A stretch of 24,906 bases of DNA. It comes from CAZIRO01 sp964541595. Its GTDB lineage: Bacteria; Acidobacteriota; HRBIN11. The notes beneath the pieces are model-generated. The model saw nothing but the letters and a program-made list of their open reading frames with translations. It was not told the DNA's origin and made no database searches. Shown one piece after another: positions 15,482 to 21,578 of the stretch. A program made the position numbers and the translations under genes. Positions within the stretch are counted from its first letter, which is position 1. Every line of letters begins with the position of its first letter. The stretch is from the NCBI GenBank assembly GCA_964541595.1, contig CAZIRO010000019.1, forward strand, positions 1 through 24,906, in the 5' to 3' direction.

Positions 15482-16474
15482 ATGAGCGCTCGGTTGCCTC
15501 GCTTTTGTGACGGGTTTGTGATGCCTCGCAAGCAGTTTGTCCCCGTATACCTGGAGACCTATCGGAGCGGACGGATCTGGGAAAAGGTGGAACGGGCCCG
15601 CGCGATGCTGCGTCGGTGTCGCGTGTGTCCGCGCAACTGTGATGTCAACCGCTGGGAGAACGAATTGGGTACATGTGCCTCCGGACGGTATGCATCCGTC
15701 GCCAGCTGGTTTCCCCATTTCGGAGAAGAGGACTGTTTGCGTGGCTGGCGGGGGAGCGGCACGATTTTCTTTACGCACTGCAATTTGAAGTGCGTATTCT
15801 GTCAGAACTTTGACATCAGCCGCATGGCACAGGGCGGACAGCCGGTCACGCCGGAAGAACTGGCCGGGCTCATGTTACGACTGCAGCAGATGGGGTGTCA
15901 CAACATCAACTTCGTCACTCCAGAACATGTGGTCCCGCAGATCATGGAAGCCATTCCGATCGCCATCGAAGGGGGCCTGCGGATCCCCATTGTATACAAC
16001 ACCAGCGCATATGACAGTTTGGAAAGCCTGCAGTTGATGGACGGCATTGTCGACATTTATATGCCGGACTTTAAATACTGGGATCCCGCCAGGGCGCGGA
16101 AATACCTGAAAGCCGGAGACTATCCGGAATCTGCGCGGCGCGCTATTCGGGAAATGTTTCGCCAGGTCGGTCATCTCACGTTTGACGAAGACGGACTGGC
16201 GCTGCGAGGTGTCCTGATCCGCCATCTCGTCATGCCGAATGCCCTGGAGGACACGCGTCAGATTCTGCGCTGGATCGTGGAGACGCTCGGTCCGGATACG
16301 TACGTCAACATCATGGACCAGTACCACCCGGCCGGTCTGGTCGTAAAGGGGTTCTATCCGGAACTGGACCGGCGCATCACGCGCACGGAGTATCGGACGG
16401 CGGTTGAGTATGCGCGTCAATTGGGCCTGTGGCGGCTGGATTATCGGTGGCGACCCGTACTGCAGTTGTTATAA
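15482..16474 (+). CDS. pflX: Radical SAM protein, PflX-like (pyruvate formate-lyase activating enzyme family)
   Basis: A 330-residue iron-sulfur enzyme. The radical SAM cluster motif is C-N-L-K-C-V-F-C (Cys100, 104, 107), with the asparagine after the last cysteine (CQNF). Upstream is a second cysteine group, CRVCPRNC then GTC (Cys46, 49, 53, 65), typical of PflX-type proteins and perhaps binding another cluster. The core has the expected VTPEHVVPQI, VYNTSAYDSLE and DIYMPDFKYW strands of the partial TIM barrel. ATG 15482 follows GAGGTG by four bases; a TTG at 15470 or ATG 15521 is possible. No glycyl radical enzyme gene lies nearby, and PflX substrates are unknown. The stop is two bases before repeat copy A. 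Confidence 0.88.
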   Translation: MSARLPRFCDGFVMPRKQFVPVYLETYRSGRIWEKVERARAMLRRCRVCPRNCDVNRWENELGTCASGRYASVASWFPHFGEEDCLRGWRGSGTIFFTHCNLKCVFCQNFDISRMAQGGQPVTPEELAGLMLRLQQMGCHNINFVTPEHVVPQIMEAIPIAIEGGLRIPIVYNTSAYDSLESLQLMDGIVDIYMPDFKYWDPARARKYLKAGDYPESARRAIREMFRQVGHLTFDEDGLALRGVLIRHLVMPNALEDTRQILRWIVETLGPDTYVNIMDQYHPAGLVVKGFYPELDRRITRTEYRTAVEYARQLGLWRLDYRWRPVLQLL

Positions 16475-16475
16475 G

Positions 16476-16723
16476 ACTGGGATCGGGACAGGCCATGGGA
16501 CATGCGCACCACCGGATCCACCGGTGTGCCGGTGGCCACCGGTCTCGGGTGTCGGGTGACAGGTCTCAGGTCCCGGGTGTCAGGTGTCAGGTATCGGGTA
16601 TTCCGGTGGCAGGTATTTGCGACGGGAGACGGAAGACAGGGGACAGGGCATTTCATGGGCGGGGGATAGCGCATGACCGCATGGGGACCCACGGTGTGTC
16701 CCATGGCCTGTCCCGATTTCAGT
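16476..16723. repeat. Dispersed intergenic repeat, copy A (248 bp, complete)
   Basis: The first 27 bases (ACTGGGATCGGG, then ACAGGCCATGGGACA) are the reverse complement of the last 27 (16697-16723) with two mismatches. Next to the left end is a perfect hairpin, CCACCGG-TGTG-CCGGTGG (16518-16535). The middle is an array of heptamers. Bases 16478-16531 are identical to 24853-24906 over all 54 positions. The element fills almost the whole gap between the convergent radical SAM and peptidase genes. No coding capacity and no clear target-site duplication are visible. Confidence 0.85.
16541..16648. repeat. Degenerate heptanucleotide array inside repeat copy A
   Basis: From 16541 the sequence parses as GGTCTCG, GGTGTCG, GGTGACA, GGTCTCA, GGTCCCG, GGTGTCA, GGTGTCA, GGTATCG, an 8-base GGTATTCC, GGTGGCA and GGTATTT. 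After two bases there are four units of the form GACRGRR: GACGGGA, GACGGAA, GACAGGG, GACAGGG (16621-16648). Confidence 0.75.
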
Positions 16724-16744
16724 TGTAAGGATGCTGCGGATGGT

Positions 16745-17659
16745 TCAAAACGTGTGCAACACGAAGTTCAGTGGATTCAAGGGTTGGTCCTGAAACCGGA
16801 TCTCGTAGTGAACGTGCGGTCCCGTACTCCGTCCGCTCGATCCCACCAGGCCGATAATCTGCCAGCGTTTCACCTGGGTTCCCTTCCGCACGAGAATACG
16901 CGAGAGGTGTCCATAGTAGGTGAATATCCCGAACCCGTGGTCGATGATCACGAGTTTTCCGTATCCGAGACGGCGGCCCGCGTGAATGACCCGACCGCTG
17001 GCAGCGGCCACCACGGGAGCGCCGTAGGGTGCGTAGATGTCCACACCTGCATGGAAGTCCGGCGCTCCCGTAAACGGGTCGATCCGCCGACCGTACCCGC
17101 TGACGACATACCCACGGACCGGAAGAATGGACGGTGTTGCGGCCAGCGCCACCGATTTTTGTTCGAACGTGCGGTACAGCCGATCGAGTTCCCGTTTCAG
17201 GGCCTCCGCCTGTTTCTGTTGCTGGGCGAGCAGCCACTGACTTTCCAGGAACTGCTGACGATCCAGTTGCCGCGCACGCATTTGTGGCTCGCCCCCCACG
17301 CCACTGATCTGCGGAATGTTACTCCCCGCGACGATTCCCGCGATCATCTGAAGACGCTGCACCTGCTGGCGCATGTGCTCGAGATCGGTCTGCAGGCGAT
17401 ACGCGTATTGCTGGATCTTCTGGAAGTCCCGTTGCACCTGATGGTATTCGCTCTCGACCTGAACCAGGTGCGCATACGAACGGTGCAATCGGTAGTAGTA
17501 AACCGTCACCAGTGTGGACCATAGCAGTAAGAGTGCAGCCGAAACTCCCGTCAGCACCACCCACTGCCGGGCAACCCGAAATCGGACGGGCTCCTCCGCC
17601 GGGTCGTCGGGAATCAGGCATACGGTCCAGCCTTTTTCGGATTTCCGTGTCCGGGACAT
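16745..17659 (-). CDS. Membrane-anchored M23 (LytM-type) peptidase
   Basis: A 304-residue protein with a short cytoplasmic start, one membrane segment (about 34-52, VVLTGVSAALLLLWSTLVTV), a Gln/Arg-rich coiled coil (about 60-170) and a C-terminal LytM domain. The zinc-site motifs are intact: HAGVDIYAP (His203, Asp207), TYYGHLS (His251) and GPHVHYEI (His282, His284). It probably cleaves peptidoglycan cross-links or, as in NlpD/EnvC relatives, activates amidases; the intact ligands favour an active enzyme. ATG 17659 follows AGGGG by 7 bases and comes four bases after the stop of a small open frame. An in-frame ATG at 17686 would add nine residues. The stop lies 21 bp beyond repeat copy A. Confidence 0.93.
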   Translation of the reverse strand: MSRTRKSEKGWTVCLIPDDPAEEPVRFRVARQWVVLTGVSAALLLLWSTLVTVYYYRLHRSYAHLVQVESEYHQVQRDFQKIQQYAYRLQTDLEHMRQQVQRLQMIAGIVAGSNIPQISGVGGEPQMRARQLDRQQFLESQWLLAQQQKQAEALKRELDRLYRTFEQKSVALAATPSILPVRGYVVSGYGRRIDPFTGAPDFHAGVDIYAPYGAPVVAAASGRVIHAGRRLGYGKLVIIDHGFGIFTYYGHLSRILVRKGTQVKRWQIIGLVGSSGRSTGPHVHYEIRFQDQPLNPLNFVLHTF

Positions 17660-17663
17660 GACC

Positions 17664-17807
17664 TCACCCCTGATCCCCCGAGGCATCTTCTGTACCCCGG
17701 GTCCGGCCGTTGTTTCTGTTCCACGTTAACAGTGACCGGCGATCGGCCAGTGTGCGCCCTCCACCGGTCGGTTCCAGTGCGAGATCCCGGACCTTGCGAA
17801 GCGCCAT
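17664..17807 (-). CDS. Possible 47-residue small protein upstream of the M23 peptidase
   Basis: A short frame from ATG 17807 to TGA 17666-17664 lies in the long leader between the peptidase promoter and its start. Its stop is four bases before the peptidase ATG, and the peptidase ribosome site lies at its end, an arrangement that would allow translational coupling. The product is basic and polar, with no signal or membrane segment, and I recognise no family. The ribosome site is poor (CTGGCGG). It may be chance. Confidence 0.25.
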   Translation of the reverse strand: MALRKVRDLALEPTGGGRTLADRRSLLTWNRNNGRTRGTEDASGDQG

Positions 17808-17850
17808 CCGCCAGGATCTTCGTATGCAGCTCTGAACGTCTCGAGGATAT

Positions 17851-17869
17851 GCATCATAACGAATGATGC
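17851..17869. promoter_or_regulatory. Operator-like palindrome over the M23 promoter
   Basis: GCATCAT (17851-17857) and ATGATGC (17863-17869) are perfect inverted arms around five bases. The palindrome covers the -10 box of the minus-strand promoter and part of its spacer, the usual place for a repressor site. The protein that might bind is unknown. Confidence 0.5.
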
Positions 17870-17881
17870 TTATTATGGCAA
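17853..17881 (-). promoter_or_regulatory. Sigma-70 promoter of the M23 peptidase gene
   Basis: Minus strand: -35 TTGCCA (17876-17881), 17-bp spacer, -10 TATGAT (17853-17858). Each hexamer has one mismatch to consensus. It implies a leader of about 185 nt before the peptidase start. Confidence 0.6.
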
Positions 17882-17909
17882 ATCTCCGGATGAATCTGCA
17901 AATCGGTTC

Positions 17910-17918
17910 TGTTATGAT
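17910..17918 (+). promoter_or_regulatory. Extended -10 promoter of the nucleosidase-like gene
   Basis: TGTTATGAT, with the TGn extension, 30 bp before the start codon; no clear -35 box. Confidence 0.45.
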
Positions 17919-17948
17919 GGCCGGTACACGACCGGAAAGGGTCCGGTG

Positions 17949-18638
17949 ATGCGGGTCGACGCGCACAGGATGTGGTGGTGGTGTGTGCACCGGCTGGAGT
18001 TTCGCATTGTTCGGGCGCAGGTACTCTCTGTCGATTGCACGTGCCGGATCGCGCAACGCGGCGTCCATCACGTCATTCCGGTCACGGCCCCCCAGATCGC
18101 CATCGGATGGGGAGGTGTACGATTCTCGCCCCGCGCGCTGCTCGCGTGGTTATCCCCCGGAACGCATCTGGTGTTGCTGGGGGCCGGCGGTGGATTGGCT
18201 CCCGTGCTACGCGTGGGCGACGTCGTCACTGCGACGGCGTTGCTCGACGCGGAGCAGCTCGACCGGGGTGCGCTTGTCGTCGATCCCCTGCCCTGGACTA
18301 CAGCATTGCCGGGGTTCTACTGGGCACCGATCGTGACCGTGCGGATGCCGGTATACCGTCCCGCGGAGAAACATCGTTTGTACCGCACGACCGGTGCATG
18401 GTGCGTGGACATGGAGAGCGTGCACTGGCGCGATGTCGTGGTTGCACTCGCGCGTGCGTTCAGGTTCAGCGTTGTGCGCTGGATTCTCGACACGGCACAG
18501 GAAAGGGTGTCCCCCCGCCCGTCCTGGTGGCAGCAGCGGATGCGGGAGATTCTGGAACGGGAGGGGGATCGGATCGCGTGCTGGATCCAGGGCATGCTCA
18601 CATCCGTGACGTGGATTGACACGGCACGCGGTGTGTGA
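17949..18638 (+). CDS. Divergent nucleoside phosphorylase/nucleosidase superfamily protein (MTAN-like)
   Basis: A 229-residue cytoplasmic protein. THLVLLGAGGGLAPVLRVGD (about 72-91) matches the superfamily's G-x-x-G-x-L-x-P-x-L-x-x-G-D loop, and TGAWCVDMES (148-157) matches the A-V-D-M-E-S nucleoside site (Glu156). RWILD (177-181) lies where MTA/SAH nucleosidases have R-x-I-S-D: the catalytic aspartate is kept but the serine is leucine. The N-terminal third does not match the usual MTAN start. Substrate could be MTA/SAH, futalosine or a hopanoid precursor (HpnG-like); the sequence does not decide. ATG 17949 follows GGAAAGGG by six bases; GTG 17946 is an alternative. The gene converges on the EpmA-like gene with a 14-bp gap. 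Confidence 0.72.
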   Translation: MRVDAHRMWWWCVHRLEFRIVRAQVLSVDCTCRIAQRGVHHVIPVTAPQIAIGWGGVRFSPRALLAWLSPGTHLVLLGAGGGLAPVLRVGDVVTATALLDAEQLDRGALVVDPLPWTTALPGFYWAPIVTVRMPVYRPAEKHRLYRTTGAWCVDMESVHWRDVVVALARAFRFSVVRWILDTAQERVSPRPSWWQQRMREILEREGDRIACWIQGMLTSVTWIDTARGV

Positions 18639-18652
18639 TAGGGCCCCGGGCG

Positions 18653-19984
18653 CTATGCGGGGTCCTCCGGATGGGGGAGTGCGAACCGGATATGCCAGGG
18701 CAGGGGCAGGACGGCAGCCAGGTTCGGGGCGTCAGTCAACAGCGCGATCAGCCGGTCGAGTCCCAGCGCGACACCCCCGGTGGGCGGCATGCCGAGTTGT
18801 AAGGCTTCGATAAATCCGTCGTCGGGAGGCACCGGTGTACCGCTCCGCCGGCGTCGAATGCGCATATCGTTCTGAAAACGGCGCGTCTGTTCATCCGGAT
18901 CCGTGAGTTCGGAAAACCCGTTGGCGAGTTCCAGGCCCCCGAGGTAGAGTTCAAAACGTTCTGCCAACCCCGTTTCCGGCCGGATCCTTGCCAGTGCGGC
19001 CATGGACGGAGGATAGTCGATAACGAACAACGGTCGCGTGGGGTCGATGTGCGGTTCGACATACGTCAGGAATAACCAGAGTACCCCGTTGTTCCAGTCC
19101 AGTCCCCGCGGAATCGGCTGCAGGCCGCGCCGTCGCACCGCGCGACGGAGGCGCGTGACGCTGCCTGCGGTGGCCATGATATCAATACCCGTTTCCCTGT
19201 GGATGAGTTCGACGAACCGTGCACGCGGCCACGGAGGAGCGAGATCCACGATCTGTCCCCGCCACTTCAATGTGCCGCCGAGACGACGGACGACCATGCC
19301 GATGAGGGCTTCAACTTCCTGCATGATTTCTTCATAACACGCGGGTGCCCGGTACCACTCCAGCAGGAGGAATTCCGGTTCGTGCCAGCGGCTCCACTCC
19401 CCGTTGCGGAAGGCATGGGCGATCTGGAAAATCCGTGAGAACCCGATCACCACGAGTTTCTTCAGACTGTATTCCGGGGAATACGGCAGGAACGCCCGTA
19501 CCCGGGTGTGCCCCATACGAAACTCGCACGTGAAGGGTTCCAGAAAGGGTTCCATACCCGGCGAGGGAACGAGATACGGCGTATCGACCTCGATATAGTC
19601 GAGATCATAGAAAAAAGTGCGAACATGACGCAGGATCTCCCATCGACGTGCCCACCGTCGGACGTGCTGGGGCCGGAGCCATGGATGGCGCCGGACGCCC
19701 ACGGTGTGTGTACGCTGGAGACACCACATCGTGTGCGCGGGTTCGGAAGTCCCGGTAGCAATGGCCCACCAGTCACCGATGCGCCAGAACGGTCGATCGG
19801 ATTCCGGGAGTGTGATCGTGACCTTCCAGATGCGATCGGCACGCTGCAGGATCCACACCCACTCGCAGGCACCGCGCTGTTCCGCGTGGATCAGACGCCC
19901 CCATACAACGTCGGGTTCTATCCCGTAGGTCGACGCGGGTGCAAAGGGCACGCCGCACGTGTGCCGGGGCGGATTCGGACGCAT
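18653..19984 (-). CDS. epmA: EpmA/GenX-like lysyl-tRNA synthetase paralogue with N-terminal OB-like extension
   Basis: A 443-residue class II synthetase-like protein. Residues about 110-443 follow EpmA, which lysylates elongation factor P with (R)-beta-lysine: YIEVDTPYLV (motif 1), PYSPEYSLKKLVV, HEPEFLLLEWYRA (motif 2), ELANGFSELTDPDEQTRRF and motif 3 GVALGLDRLIALL (Arg411). EpmA of E. coli is about 325 residues. Here about 105 residues come first (VVWGRLIHAEQRG, IWKVTITLP, FWRIGDWWAIATGT), resembling the OB-fold anticodon domain of true LysRS. Motif 2 reads FRNGE rather than FRNE, and HEPEF rather than HNPEF. The ATG is two bases after the rpoD stop with no ribosome site, suggesting coupling to rpoD. 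EF-P and EpmB genes are not in the window. A short LysRS is the main alternative. Confidence 0.82.
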   Translation of the reverse strand: MRPNPPRHTCGVPFAPASTYGIEPDVVWGRLIHAEQRGACEWVWILQRADRIWKVTITLPESDRPFWRIGDWWAIATGTSEPAHTMWCLQRTHTVGVRRHPWLRPQHVRRWARRWEILRHVRTFFYDLDYIEVDTPYLVPSPGMEPFLEPFTCEFRMGHTRVRAFLPYSPEYSLKKLVVIGFSRIFQIAHAFRNGEWSRWHEPEFLLLEWYRAPACYEEIMQEVEALIGMVVRRLGGTLKWRGQIVDLAPPWPRARFVELIHRETGIDIMATAGSVTRLRRAVRRRGLQPIPRGLDWNNGVLWLFLTYVEPHIDPTRPLFVIDYPPSMAALARIRPETGLAERFELYLGGLELANGFSELTDPDEQTRRFQNDMRIRRRRSGTPVPPDDGFIEALQLGMPPTGGVALGLDRLIALLTDAPNLAAVLPLPWHIRFALPHPEDPA

Positions 19985-19986
19985 GA

Positions 19987-21048
19987 TCAGTTCAGATGGC
20001 TCACAAGTGCTTTGATCTTCTGATGCTGGCGGAGTTTCTCGATCGCCTTCATTTCGATCTGTCGGACCCGTTCCCGGGAGAGACCAACGATTTTGCCGAT
20101 TTCTTTCAGCGTGTGGGGTTTGTTGCCCCGCAGACCGTACCGGAGTTCCAGAATCCGGCGTTCTTTCGGATCGAGCGAGTCCATTGCCTCTTCCAGGAGT
20201 TCTTCGGCGATTTTCGTAAACGCCTGTTCTTCCAGCGAAACGGATGTGTCACTGATCGTTTCACCGACCACGATATCCCCTTCCTGATCGATCGGCTGCG
20301 ACAGGGAAATCCCCGGTGCGGAGAGTTCCAGAATGTTTTCCAGATTTTTCTCCGAGATGTTCATCTCCTCAGCGATTTCCTGCAGCGTCGGGCGCCGCCG
20401 GAGTTCCCCCGCCCGTTTTTGAATCGTCTGCCCTACCTGATAGACGAGGTTGGCCACCTTCGGGGGAAGACGCAGGGGATGTCCCAGTGCGGACAGGGCC
20501 TGAAGAATGGCCTGGCGAATCCACCAGACGGCATACGACGTGAATTTGACGTTGCGTTCGGGATCAAACCGACGGGCGGCCTCGATGAGGCCCAGATTAC
20601 CTTCATTGATGAGATCAACGAATGGTACACCGTATCCGCGGTATTTTTTCGCAATTTTGATGACGAAACGGAGGTTGGCCTCCACGAGGCGACGCAGCGC
20701 TTCTTCGTCTCCCTGCTGAATGCGTCGTCCGAGTTCTTTCTCCTCTTCCGGGGTGATCTGGGGGATCTTGGCGACTTCTTTCAGATACAGCCGCAGCGTC
20801 CGGTCGGTCACACGCGGAGGGTAGATCTTCGCCTGTTCCCGCTCTTTCGGAGTCAATCCGGACTCTTTCGATTCGGCCGTCGCTGCGACACGCTCCAGCG
20901 GTCGGACGGTCGCCTTTTTCTGACGGACATCGGATTTTACAGGCTTACCGGTGGCGGTCTTTTTCACCGTCGTGTCCGGTGCCTCCTGCGGTTCCTGTTC
21001 CTCCGATGGGGTATCCGCCACCGGTGCGGTCGATTTTTTGGTGGCCAT
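19987..21048 (-). CDS. rpoD: Primary sigma factor (RpoD/SigA type)
   Basis: The 353-residue protein has a low-complexity Lys/Ala/Glu-rich start (1-80) in place of region 1.1. Then come region 1.2 (DRTLRLYLKEVAKIPQIT), region 2 (VEANLRFVIKIAKKYRGYG, FTSYAVWWIRQAI), region 3 (PTLQEIAEEM) and region 4 (LRYGLRG, TLKEIGKIVGLSRERVRQIE). The region 2.4 block and the recognition helix match housekeeping sigma factors, and the promoters in this window fit a TTGACA/TATAAT consensus. The frame is open 41 codons further upstream, but ATG 21048 has GGAGGT six bases before it. It follows hspR by 80 bp without a clear promoter of its own, so it is probably part of the dnaK operon. The non-conserved N-terminus is short for a primary sigma factor, but not exceptional. 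Confidence 0.94.
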   Translation of the reverse strand: MATKKSTAPVADTPSEEQEPQEAPDTTVKKTATGKPVKSDVRQKKATVRPLERVAATAESKESGLTPKEREQAKIYPPRVTDRTLRLYLKEVAKIPQITPEEEKELGRRIQQGDEEALRRLVEANLRFVIKIAKKYRGYGVPFVDLINEGNLGLIEAARRFDPERNVKFTSYAVWWIRQAILQALSALGHPLRLPPKVANLVYQVGQTIQKRAGELRRRPTLQEIAEEMNISEKNLENILELSAPGISLSQPIDQEGDIVVGETISDTSVSLEEQAFTKIAEELLEEAMDSLDPKERRILELRYGLRGNKPHTLKEIGKIVGLSRERVRQIEMKAIEKLRQHQKIKALVSHLN

Positions 21049-21128
21049 GGAATGACCTCCTCTGTGGCCTGATGGCCCCAGATATTTTTGAAGATTTCCG
21101 TCATCCCGGATATCGGCGTCACACGATG

Positions 21129-21578
21129 TTATGGATTGGACGTCTCGGCGTCTTCTTCGGTTCGAAGCCACTCGTCCAGCGGGATCAGCGACATTCGCGG
21201 TGCACGCACGAGCGCCATGCGCATGCGATCGTCGAACCCTTCGATTTCACGGCCGAGTTCGGTCTGGAGATATTGCAGCAGTTCATTGATCTGTACCTTC
21301 ATCTGTTCGATTTTGTCCAACAGGTTGAGGATGATCTCCACGCCGGCGAGATTGACACCCATTTCGCGGGTGAGGTTGAGGATCAACTCCAGCCGTCGCA
21401 GGTCTTCCTCGGAATAAAGCCGCGTATTTCGGGGCGTACGTGTGGGGCAGAGCAACCCCTCCCGTTCGTATAGTCGCAGCGTCTGCGGATGAATGTTGTA
21501 CATTTTGGCTACGACGCCGATCGAGTAATACTTTTTGCGTTCTCCGGGAGAACGTTTGACTTTTGATTTGGTTTTCAT
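21129..21578 (-). CDS. hspR: HspR heat-shock repressor (MerR family)
   Basis: A 149-residue DNA-binding repressor. The MerR helix-turn-helix is at about 18-40 (SIGVVAKMYNIHPQTLRLYEREG), followed by the wing (TRTPRNTRLYSEEDLRRLELI) and a C-terminal coiled coil (about 80-110, VEIILNLLDKIEQMKVQINELLQYL). The stretch Y-N-I-H-P-Q-T-L-R-L-Y-E-R-E-G-L is typical of HspR. In Streptomyces and relatives HspR binds HAIR repeats at its own dnaK operon with DnaK as co-repressor. It is located after dnaJ, overlapping its stop as ATGA, and a HAIR-like site lies upstream of dnaK, so autoregulation is expected. No effector-binding cysteines of the metal-sensing MerR type are present. Confidence 0.92.
   Translation of the reverse strand: MKTKSKVKRSPGERKKYYSIGVVAKMYNIHPQTLRLYEREGLLCPTRTPRNTRLYSEEDLRRLELILNLTREMGVNLAGVEIILNLLDKIEQMKVQINELLQYLQTELGREIEGFDDRMRMALVRAPRMSLIPLDEWLRTEEDAETSNP

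Noticed and set aside
16541..16648. CRISPR-like short repeats
   Set aside because: Units are seven bases, contiguous, with no spacers, and no cas gene is near.
16476..16723. Insertion sequence
   Set aside because: Inverted ends are present but no transposase can be encoded in 248 bp, and no target duplication is seen; described as a non-autonomous or structural repeat instead.
19996..21072. 358-residue open frame antisense to rpoD
   Set aside because: Complement of an unmistakable sigma factor; Phe/Arg/Gly-rich composition is a complement artefact.
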